Below, in pieces: positions 1-6,064 of a stretch of DNA of 7,728 bases (its first letter is position 1; every line of letters starts with the position of its first letter). Made by a program: the position numbers and the translations under genes. This DNA comes from Bacteroidales bacterium Bact_23 (lineage in GTDB: Bacteria; Bacteroidota; Bacteroidia; Bacteroidales; Lentimicrobiaceae), in NCBI GenBank assembly GCA_001603685.1, contig LUZO01000057.1, positions 1-7,728 on the forward strand. The letters run 5' to 3'. The notes under the pieces are model-generated. The model was given only the letters and a program-made list of their open reading frames with translations. It did not search any database and was not told the DNA's origin.

Positions 1-12
1 GGTTAAAATATT

Positions 13-44
13 TAGACCAATTGAGCAAAGCGATAATTGGTCTA
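13..44. repeat. Perfect 10-bp inverted repeat, possible terminator
   Basis: TAGACCAATT (13-22) is an exact inverted copy of AATTGGTCTA (35-44), with a 12-base loop. T-rich sequence follows on the plus strand (45-56), and a mixed A/T stretch follows on the minus strand. It may end transcription of the secreted-protein gene, or of a converging gene outside the window. The stem is AT-rich, so this is only a candidate. Confidence 0.4.
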
Positions 45-122
45 TTATATTTTTCCAATCGGTATAAGAACAGAAAATCGTTACAAACAAGTGGAAATAG
101 TTTCCGCTTATACTATTATAAC

Positions 123-139
123 CAGCTTATTAAAAGCTG
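123..139 (-). terminator. Weak hairpin just after the secreted-protein gene
   Basis: CAGCTT (123-128) pairs with AAGCTG (134-139) around a five-base loop, starting eight bases past the stop codon of the minus-strand gene. The sequence that follows on the minus strand is AT-rich but has no true T run, so terminator function is doubtful. Confidence 0.25.
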
Positions 140-146
140 CCTGTAA

Positions 147-1640
147 CTATCTTACTACCACAAACTTATGGTGTATTCTGTTTCCGGTTGCCGTGCCGGC
201 GGTCAGCAGATAGTTTCCTTCCGGCAGATCTGAAACATTGACCTGAACCGTCTTTTCCTTTCCGGAACCAACGCCGTTTATGGTGCGGAGGATTTGTTCC
301 GTCAGGTTTTGTATGGTCAACTTATACTCTTCGCCCTGCTTAAAGCGGATGCTGATGTTCAGGTAATCGCCGGCAGGATTGGGGAAAACCCTGATTTCAG
401 GGATTTCGGTTTTTTCGACGCCGACGCACTCTTCCACGGTAATCATATCGTTGATTGTAAGGGTGTTGGAGCCAACGGAGCCATATACGGTAAGCGTTAC
501 ATCAAAGGTGCCCACCTCTTGGTAGGTAATTACGGGGTTCTGTTCCGTTGAAGTGGAGGGAGTTCCGCCTTCAAAACTCCAGCTCCACGAAACCACATTG
601 CCCAGGGATAAATCGGTGAATGCCACCGATCCGTATCTGCAGATGGTGGTAGGCGAGGCGGTGAAATTGGCCGACAGCGGCGCTGATTTCTTCAGAATGG
701 TTCCTCCGCTTCCGCAAGCGAACAGGTTTCCGTTGGGAGTGGAGCGTACCCTGTAAAAGGTGGTTTCGCCGATTGGCCCCTGATAATCGAGCTGGATGGT
801 ATTTCCGAAATCGGTGGTTTTATAGATGTTGTCATCGCCGGCCCAGTAGGCGGTTCCGTCGTCGAAAGCCTTGCAGCCGAACAGAAACTCATAGGCTGCA
901 TTGTGCATCTTCCAGGTTAATCCGCCATCGGTGGTTACATACATATGCTCTTCGGCGCCGATAATGCCGAATTTGCCGGTGGCGAAGTCGATACCGGTGA
1001 GGATGGGACCGAGGCTTGCGCTTATGCTCCAGTTGTGCCCCTTGTCGGTCGATTTGTAAACCTTGCCGGCCATACCCACGCCAAACAGGGTATTATCGTC
1101 GGCATAGGCCATCCGCATAATGTTTACATTGGTTCCCGAAGTTGCCGGAACCCAGGTGTTTCCGCCATCACTGGTTATGAAGATGCACTGGTCTGAAGCG
1201 CCGTTCATGGCGGCGGCAACCACGCCGTTCAGGTTGTCGCGGAAAACAACATCCTCATAATACCACACATTGCTGCCGCAGCTCACCTGTGTCCAGGTCA
1301 GGCCGCCGTCGGTGGTTCTGATGAAGTAGTTGTTCCATCCGCCGGCAAAGCCGAGTTTATCGTTGATAAACCAGATGCCTTCAAGTCCGTTGATCTGTCC
1401 TGACTGCGGCCATATTTTCGTCCAGTTGTCGCCGCCGTCGGTTGTTTTCACAATCACCCCTTCGGCATCGTAGGTATATTTCATGCCGCATGCATAGCCG
1501 ATGCTGTTCTGGCCCGGCGGGAATGACATTCCGTAGAGGATAAACGAGGTACCCGTCTGGTTTACCGGTTTCCATGTCTGGGCAAAAATGGTGTTGCTGA
1601 ATAGAATGCCGGAAATAAGCGCCGCAATGATCTTTCTCAT
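147..1640 (-). CDS. Secreted beta-propeller/PKD protein with T9SS type A sorting domain
   Basis: This 497-residue protein is predicted to be exported by the Sec system and then carried across the outer membrane by the type IX secretion system, ending up on the cell surface or outside. Seen in the sequence: a signal peptide (residues 1-20, ending IFA before Q21). Next come about six Asp-box motifs of the form TTDGGxTW at about 66-73, 109-116, 156-163, 197-204, 236-243 and a degenerate one at 275-281; these are typical of BNR/YCF48-like propellers. A PKD domain follows (about 323-402, with WSWSFEGG and a GTFDVTLTV-like strand). The C-terminal sorting domain (about 416-497) has VFPNPAGDYLNI, LPEGNYLL and a final KFVVVR strand. 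It has its own promoter-like site and is separated from the upstream operon by a terminator, so a link to sulfur metabolism is not implied. The ligand or enzymatic role is unknown; no catalytic residues are recognisable. Confidence 0.93.
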   Translation of the reverse strand: MRKIIAALISGILFSNTIFAQTWKPVNQTGTSFILYGMSFPPGQNSIGYACGMKYTYDAEGVIVKTTDGGDNWTKIWPQSGQINGLEGIWFINDKLGFAGGWNNYFIRTTDGGLTWTQVSCGSNVWYYEDVVFRDNLNGVVAAAMNGASDQCIFITSDGGNTWVPATSGTNVNIMRMAYADDNTLFGVGMAGKVYKSTDKGHNWSISASLGPILTGIDFATGKFGIIGAEEHMYVTTDGGLTWKMHNAAYEFLFGCKAFDDGTAYWAGDDNIYKTTDFGNTIQLDYQGPIGETTFYRVRSTPNGNLFACGSGGTILKKSAPLSANFTASPTTICRYGSVAFTDLSLGNVVSWSWSFEGGTPSTSTEQNPVITYQEVGTFDVTLTVYGSVGSNTLTINDMITVEECVGVEKTEIPEIRVFPNPAGDYLNISIRFKQGEEYKLTIQNLTEQILRTINGVGSGKEKTVQVNVSDLPEGNYLLTAGTATGNRIHHKFVVVR

Positions 1641-1673
1641 GAGTTTCAGGTTCTTATGTTTTTAAAACCGCGG

Positions 1674-1681
1674 CAAAGATA
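1674..1681 (-). promoter_or_regulatory. Promoter -7 element for the secreted T9SS protein gene
   Basis: Read on the minus strand this is TATCTTTG, matching TAnnTTTG. It lies between the operon terminator and the ATG at 1640, with an expected transcript start near 1667 and a short leader of under 30 bases. No clear TTTG-like -33 element was seen at the usual distance, so confidence is moderate. Confidence 0.5.
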
Positions 1682-1757
1682 GGTTTAATCTCTTTTCTTT
1701 CAGTATGATGCAGCGTTAAACTCATCATTTTTACAGATATGTTTACCCGAAAGACCG

Positions 1758-1814
1758 AAAAAAAACAGCCGCAATGTTTTTCAACATATACGGCTGTCGG
1801 TTCAGTTTTTTTTT
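1758..1814 (-). terminator. Intrinsic terminator of the sulfur operon (bidirectional shape)
   Basis: A 7-base-pair GC-rich stem (1765-1771 with 1791-1797) is extended by an inner stem (1774-1778 with 1783-1787). It lies just past the stop of the last operon gene at 1825. On the minus strand it runs into eight Ts (complement of 1758-1765). On the other side nine Ts on the plus strand (1806-1814) give it the form of a two-way terminator, and the A and T runs can also pair to lengthen the stem. Confidence 0.85.
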
Positions 1815-1824
1815 ATGAATCAGA

Positions 1825-2439
1825 TCAGCATCCTCCCGAGGCTTTCACCACTTTCACGGCTGCGGGTATCTGTGCGGGTGCTCCCGATTTTTTTGCGCCT
1901 CCTGCCGATTCGTTTTTGAAGAATCTGTTGTAATCCCAGCGGGCTTTCTCGGTATGCGAGGTGGAGTAGGCCGGATTGTGGCCCTGCTCCACCACTCCCT
2001 TATGGAAGGCGTAGTTGTTGGAGATGGCGCGTACATGATTGATACCCTGCGATTTGAGCAGATTCAGCGCAATCACCGATTCCGATTCATATTCCGATAT
2101 CAGCAGCACATTGGGGGTCTCCTTAATGATTCTGATGCTCTCGTCATCGAGTATCGAGGCAAACGGAATGTGCATCTCCTTGCCGAAACCGGGGTAACGC
2201 CTGTTTTCGTCGGCGCACATCTTGATGAGAAGGTACTGCATGGATGAGCCGTCGTCCAGCATGGCTTTCAGTTCGCCGGGCATAACCAGATTTGCCTCAT
2301 CCTGCATTTCCGTCTGCATCTCTTCGGCCGAAAGGGCATACGAGGGGGCGCTCCTCCACTGGAAAAGGATAACCAGGATAAGCACGCCTATAAATGAAAC
2401 GACTGCATAATTCAGCATTTTGTCGTTGGTGTTTTCCAT
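1825..2439 (-). CDS. Membrane-anchored degenerate rhodanese-like protein with C-terminal GGC
   Basis: The protein has 204 residues. One N-terminal membrane helix (about 9-27) should anchor it with the rest in the periplasm. Residues about 50-140 resemble a rhodanese fold: VMPGELKAML at the start, a hydrophobic strand YLLIKM, IPFASI where rhodaneses have the A-x-x-IP segment, then VLLISEYESES followed by a helix. The loop that normally carries the catalytic cysteine begins with Ser115, so ordinary sulfurtransferase activity is doubtful. Only two cysteines exist: Cys75, near the position of the usual D-x-R motif, and Cys204, the last residue. The tail from about 176 is rich in Ala, Gly, Lys and Pro and ends SGGC, matching the endings of two neighbours. 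It is the last gene of the cluster, 65 bases after the previous one, with a terminator just past its stop. The fold assignment is by inspection and moderately sure; the function is inferred. Confidence 0.85.
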   Translation of the reverse strand: MENTNDKMLNYAVVSFIGVLILVILFQWRSAPSYALSAEEMQTEMQDEANLVMPGELKAMLDDGSSMQYLLIKMCADENRRYPGFGKEMHIPFASILDDESIRIIKETPNVLLISEYESESVIALNLLKSQGINHVRAISNNYAFHKGVVEQGHNPAYSTSHTEKARWDYNRFFKNESAGGAKKSGAPAQIPAAVKVVKASGGC

Positions 2440-2504
2440 AATATTCTGTTTAAGCTATTGTGCAAAATGATTTTCTTGGTTCAGATGGTTGAAATGCAAC
2501 TGCC

Positions 2505-3737
2505 TCAGCACCCTCCTTTTCCGGCTGCGGGAGGTTTAATATCCACCAGCGTTCTTACCGGAGTTTTGGCGGCAGATGCCTTTTCGGCGGCTTCACCTTC
2601 GCGGAAGGCTTTTGCAGCACGGTCGGCAAATCGTTTCTCAAATTTCTCCTTCTCGCTGAAGAAGCCGGGCTCAGGTATCTCCGGTTCGAGGTAAATGGTT
2701 GCAAAGAAGTTGTTTAAACCGCCCTTCAGCACTTTCAGGTTTTTCACCCCTTCTCTTCTGAGCAGCAGCCACGCCTGATCAGCATCGGTTGAGCCGAAAC
2801 TGTACAGCAGGACATCCTTGCCCGATTTTTCCATCAAGGCTCTGTTCTCTTTTTTAAGAATATCATTCAGCGGAATGCTGACGGCGCCCGGCAGGCTGAA
2901 AGAGCCGAATGCCTCTTCAGGCCTGACATCCACAATCATAAGATTGTTTTCGTTGGGGTGCAGCAGCAGATAGGCAAGTTCATCGGGCTGCATATAGCGC
3001 TCTCTTGTAGCGGCTTCGGCCAGCAGGCTTTCGGCGCTTGTTTCATTCCACTGCGCTTTCGGCTTGTCGGGCAGAATCAGCAGGAGGGCAGCCAGTCCGA
3101 GCAATACGGCGAAAGGAAGGTTGTATGAGGGATGGAAGAGTCCGCTCTGCGATTTGATGCCGTTTACCTTATCCTCTATCTTTTTGGTGATGATAAAGGC
3201 GGCAAGTGCGATGACCACCAGCAGAAAGACGAAGACATCGCGCGAAAGGCCGAGAGAGTCGTAAACAAATATGCCTCCCAGATTACTGCCGGTGTACAAC
3301 GGCTGGAATGTTTCGTAGAACGCGCCGAAGAAGTAGATTCCCAGGAACATTCCCACAACAAATACCATTGCATCTATTTTTCCAATCATGGCTGCAACCA
3401 GACTGGTTCCCGGGCAGAAGCCGCCCATAATGAAACCGAAGCCCATGATCACGCCGCCAACGATGGCCGACCACAAAAATGTGGGGTTGATGTATAGCAG
3501 GTCGTAATCCACCCAGCCCATGTACTGAAAGATTAGCAGGCCCAGGGCTGCGGTAATTGCGGCGGTGAAGAAGACCCTGAGTACGACAAAGTCGTAGCCG
3601 TAGAAAACGCCGGCCAGCTTCCGCGATGTGGAGAAACCGCCCTGTTCAAGGACATAGCCGAAGGCAATTCCGATGACAAAGGCGAAAAACAGGTTCAGGT
3701 TGGGGCTAATGATTCCCTCTGGAATTAATGGTGCCAT
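2505..3737 (-). CDS. YeeE/YedE-family transporter half fused to a rhodanese-like domain, C-terminal GGC
   Basis: The protein has 410 residues. The N-terminal part (about 1-225) is a YeeE/YedE (sulfur transport, DUF395) membrane domain with about six helices (near 14-31, 50-71, 87-108, 120-140, 167-185, 206-223). It has the motifs EQGGFSTSRK (31-40) and GGFCPGTS (105-112) with Cys108. Characterised YeeE proteins import thiosulfate using membrane cysteines. Residues about 240-350 form a rhodanese-like domain: MIVDVRPEEAF (267-277), PGAVSIPL, and LLYSFGSTDADQAW, where Ser313 takes the place of the catalytic cysteine. A charged helical stretch (about 360-385) and a Pro/Ala/Lys tail lead to a final GKGGC. 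The lysine-rich loop before the last helix suggests that loop is cytoplasmic and the rhodanese domain periplasmic; this is an inference. The start is supported by GGAGAG just upstream. The gene lies 15 bases after the other YeeE half and probably works with it. Confidence 0.92.
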   Translation of the reverse strand: MAPLIPEGIISPNLNLFFAFVIGIAFGYVLEQGGFSTSRKLAGVFYGYDFVVLRVFFTAAITAALGLLIFQYMGWVDYDLLYINPTFLWSAIVGGVIMGFGFIMGGFCPGTSLVAAMIGKIDAMVFVVGMFLGIYFFGAFYETFQPLYTGSNLGGIFVYDSLGLSRDVFVFLLVVIALAAFIITKKIEDKVNGIKSQSGLFHPSYNLPFAVLLGLAALLLILPDKPKAQWNETSAESLLAEAATRERYMQPDELAYLLLHPNENNLMIVDVRPEEAFGSFSLPGAVSIPLNDILKKENRALMEKSGKDVLLYSFGSTDADQAWLLLRREGVKNLKVLKGGLNNFFATIYLEPEIPEPGFFSEKEKFEKRFADRAAKAFREGEAAEKASAAKTPVRTLVDIKPPAAGKGGC

Positions 3738-3741
3738 AGTT

Positions 3742-3747
3742 CTCTCC
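3742..3747 (-). promoter_or_regulatory. Ribosome binding site of the YeeE-rhodanese gene
   Basis: On the minus strand the sequence GGAGAG lies four bases before the ATG at 3737. It is the clearest Shine-Dalgarno-like site in the window; the other genes have A/T-rich leaders without one. It supports the chosen start and suggests this gene may be translated more independently than its neighbours. Confidence 0.55.
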
Positions 3748-3752
3748 GGTTT

Positions 3753-4277
3753 TTAGCTGATCCATAATTTTCTGAAAAAATAAGCGATGGCGAATCCCGA
3801 TCCAAAGATGGCGATCATGGTAAGAAAGCCTGCCGTGGATAGGGTAGCCATTCCGCTGAGGGCTGCGCCGCTGGTGCATCCTCTTCCGAACTGGCTTCCC
3901 AGTCCGAAGAGAAAACCGCCTGCTGCCGCCATAATCAAACGGGTGGTTACCGAGATGCGCGGACCCTTGTCAACCTTCAGGCCCATGCGCCCCGACATAA
4001 AGCCTGAGAAGAGCGCTCCTCCCAGAACTCCGAGGGTGAGATATACCAGCCAGTTTTTCATTGGCCGGTCATCGCCGGTAGCAAAATAGGAGGCATAAAA
4101 CGGATTTTTCTCGGCATATCCCGGCGAAATATGTCCAACGGTTTCAATTACCACGCTTTTTGCCGCTCCGCTGGCGCCAAGCCCGCGCCCGGTGATGAAA
4201 TAAGTTGCCAGCAATACCAAACCCAGCAGAAAGCCTGCCAGGTATGGATTCATGTAAGGTTTTGGTTTTTGTTCCAT
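3753..4277 (-). CDS. YeeE/YedE-family (thiosulfate/sulfur transport) half-size membrane protein
   Basis: The protein has 174 residues and about four membrane helices (near 10-29, 76-96, 110-130, 148-168). It carries the family motif GRGCTSGAALSG at 131-142 with Cys134, and an earlier related motif GRGLGASG at 30-37 without a cysteine. Full-length YeeE thiosulfate transporters contain two such halves in one chain. Here this short protein supplies one half, and the downstream 410-residue protein supplies the other (GGFCPGTS), as in other bacteria that have split, paired YeeE proteins. The extended segment at 38-75, between the first two helices, probably faces outside. It begins 17 bases after the stop of the rhodanese lipoprotein gene and ends 15 bases before the next start, so co-transcription is likely. 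The substrate (thiosulfate, or another sulfur or selenium species) cannot be decided from sequence. Confidence 0.92.
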   Translation of the reverse strand: MEQKPKPYMNPYLAGFLLGLVLLATYFITGRGLGASGAAKSVVIETVGHISPGYAEKNPFYASYFATGDDRPMKNWLVYLTLGVLGGALFSGFMSGRMGLKVDKGPRISVTTRLIMAAAGGFLFGLGSQFGRGCTSGAALSGMATLSTAGFLTMIAIFGSGFAIAYFFRKLWIS

Positions 4278-4294
4278 ATTCTGATGCTATTTTT

Positions 4295-5395
4295 TTAACA
4301 GCCGCCCTGCGCCTGTTTTACTGCCACTTTTTTAGTTTCCTGTGCTTCCTGCGATGCTCCGCCCGATTTTACGGGAAAATCGTTTTTCAGCGCATCCGAC
4401 CACTCACGGGGAGTATCTTTGTCGCTCTTTTCGAAGTAGCCGTGCATAAAGCTGTTGGCGCCGTATAGTATTGAGCGGGCATCGTAACCCATCATCCTCA
4501 GCCAGGCTGTGGCATGGGCGCTGTGATGTCCGTTGAAACAATATACGGCAATTTTGCTCTCCGGAGTAATCGATTCAACCGGGCCGCCGGCTTTCAGCGA
4601 GACTTTCGGCGGAAAGTTTACGGTTCCCTTCGGATGAACCGACATCTCAAACCAATCGGCAGGAACATAGGCGATTACGGTATATTCATCAGGTGATTGC
4701 CAGATTTCTTCATAATCTACATGAAATGAAATATGCTCCGGATCCAGCAGCTCTTTGGCCCTGAGCCTGGCAACCTCATATCCGTTTCTGCCGCCCGTGC
4801 TGATTTTTGGGAAACCATATTTACCCTTCAGCTGTAAGGCCGGTTCTCTGGTCAGCGCATCGGGATAGGATGCAGTAACCTTGTCCCAGCCTTCTTCGGC
4901 CAGTTTGCTGTTCCATGCGTTCATACCGTACCTTGCCGAATAGGTGTTGTCGTATCCGAGCAGTTGCATGATTCCGGTTACATAAGCCGAAAGCTGTCCG
5001 CGGCTGCATACCAGCACCACCCGGTCGAAGTAGGGGGCGTCGATGCTGTTTTCGAAGTATTCAACGATGTTTGCCGGCTCCACATTTACCGCGCCTTCAA
5101 TATGCCCCTGGTTGTACTGTTCGGCGTCGCGCAGGTCGATGATGTGGATGTTCTTGTCAAGCATGCCGTACAACTGGCCGGCGGTCATAATGGCCGGGGT
5201 GGTCGGCTTGTTGATGTAATCTCCGTTTTGGATAAAGAAGTTGTAAAGCGCCTGCGATTCGTTTATCGGAGCGCTTTCCGCTGCGCCTGCCTTATCTTCG
5301 TTTTTGCAACCGGTAAATGAAGTGATTGCAAAAAGCAGGACAACAATTGTCAGGATCCGGCTGATAAGCCTTGCAGATTTGTTAATCATTTTCAT
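4295..5395 (-). CDS. Periplasmic tandem-rhodanese lipoprotein with C-terminal GGC
   Basis: The protein has 366 residues from the chosen ATG at 5395; an ATG two codons later (5389) is equally plausible. A lipoprotein signal ends at the lipobox SFTGC (Cys30), so the mature protein should be tethered to a membrane on its periplasmic face. Rhodanese domain 1 (about 68-170) has IIDLRDAEQYNQGHIEGAVN and the active loop CSRGQLSA (Cys130). Domain 2 (about 205-325) is more divergent, with HPKGTVNFP and the loop CFNGHHSA (Cys286). Both catalytic cysteines are present, so it could carry persulfide and transfer sulfur, for instance from thiosulfate to an acceptor. After domain 2 comes a Ser/Glu/Lys/Ala/Gln tail ending QGGC (Cys366). 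The reading frame stays open upstream to 5449, but that start would add a lysine-rich stretch inside the preceding gene. The chosen start overlaps the cytochrome b gene by 14 bases, suggesting coupled translation. Confidence 0.9.
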   Translation of the reverse strand: MKMINKSARLISRILTIVVLLFAITSFTGCKNEDKAGAAESAPINESQALYNFFIQNGDYINKPTTPAIMTAGQLYGMLDKNIHIIDLRDAEQYNQGHIEGAVNVEPANIVEYFENSIDAPYFDRVVLVCSRGQLSAYVTGIMQLLGYDNTYSARYGMNAWNSKLAEEGWDKVTASYPDALTREPALQLKGKYGFPKISTGGRNGYEVARLRAKELLDPEHISFHVDYEEIWQSPDEYTVIAYVPADWFEMSVHPKGTVNFPPKVSLKAGGPVESITPESKIAVYCFNGHHSAHATAWLRMMGYDARSILYGANSFMHGYFEKSDKDTPREWSDALKNDFPVKSGGASQEAQETKKVAVKQAQGGC

Positions 5396-6053
5396 TTTCA
5401 GTTGCAGATTTTTCAACAATTTTTTCCGTTTCGTCATCTTCCTCATCAAGTTCTTCCCAACCGGTAATCATTGCGTTCAGGTTCGAGGTAATGGTGTGGC
5501 CGGTAGTGATAAGGTAAAGGTGAACGAGAATAAACGCCAGCAGGGCAAATGCTCCGGCGGTGTGTATCAGCGCGATGACTTCCAGACTGTCGATGTTGAT
5601 AAAGGCAATTTTGTCGTCTTGCGGGTAGCGGTAGAACATAAACAGCAGCCCCGACAACACCATAACCGGAATAACCAGTATCTTAAGTCCCAGATAAACC
5701 AGCCTCTGAAGCGGATTCAGCTTGCTGATAACGGTCTTTTTGGTGGGGTGGGGGGCATTGCGGAAGATTCCCAGCAGGTAAAACTCAGCCTGAGCTTTCA
5801 GGTTTTTGGTGGTAGGGACGTACTGTTTCCATTCGCCGGTGGTGATGTGCCAGAAAATGGCGAAAATAATCAGGACGATGAATGCCCAGGCGGCGAAATT
5901 GTGGATCCTGACGGCGGACTCGAAGCCGAAAAACTCGTACGAGCTGTGAATCTCAAATCCGGTAAATGCCAGGACAAAGATCAGCAGCGCCTGATTCCAG
6001 TGCCAGAAACGCTCAAAACCCTGATAAACATAAACTTTCTTCTTATTACTCAT
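5382..6053 (-). CDS. Cytochrome b (b561/Ni-Fe hydrogenase b-subunit type), likely quinol-linked
   Basis: The protein has 223 residues and four membrane helices (about 20-37, 50-70, 114-140, 158-184). The histidines placed as in di-heme b-type cytochromes of this group are His18 (FWHWN), His51 (RIHNFAAW), His164 and His178; His36, His69 and His186 are further candidates. Such proteins pass electrons between the quinone pool and a periplasmic partner. The octaheme cytochrome gene ends 11 bases upstream, which makes that protein the obvious partner. The start at MSNKKK was chosen because the longer open frame to 6251 runs inside the octaheme gene and encodes an Arg/Pro-rich, non-membrane leader. 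The C-terminus (about 200-223) is very acidic (ELDEEDDETE) and probably cytoplasmic. Heme ligand assignment is by pattern only. Confidence 0.92.
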   Translation of the reverse strand: MSNKKKVYVYQGFERFWHWNQALLIFVLAFTGFEIHSSYEFFGFESAVRIHNFAAWAFIVLIIFAIFWHITTGEWKQYVPTTKNLKAQAEFYLLGIFRNAPHPTKKTVISKLNPLQRLVYLGLKILVIPVMVLSGLLFMFYRYPQDDKIAFINIDSLEVIALIHTAGAFALLAFILVHLYLITTGHTITSNLNAMITGWEELDEEDDETEKIVEKSATENEND

Positions 6054-6064
6054 TGCGCTGTGAA

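Noticed and set aside
93..105. Small inverted repeat GGAAA/TTTCC
   Set aside because: A five-pair stem with a three-base loop is expected by chance in AT-rich sequence and has no T run.
147..1640. Sialidase or other glycoside hydrolase, suggested by the Asp-box repeats
   Set aside because: Asp boxes alone are structural and occur in many propellers; no sialidase arginine triad or other catalytic signature could be identified.
2440..2504. Internal promoter or terminator between the two last operon genes
   Set aside because: No TAnnTTTG match and no stable hairpin with a T run was found in the 65 bases, so read-through is assumed.
5396..5449. Upstream start for the tandem-rhodanese lipoprotein
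   Set aside because: It would put a strongly basic extension before an ordinary lipoprotein signal and increase the overlap with the cytochrome b gene.
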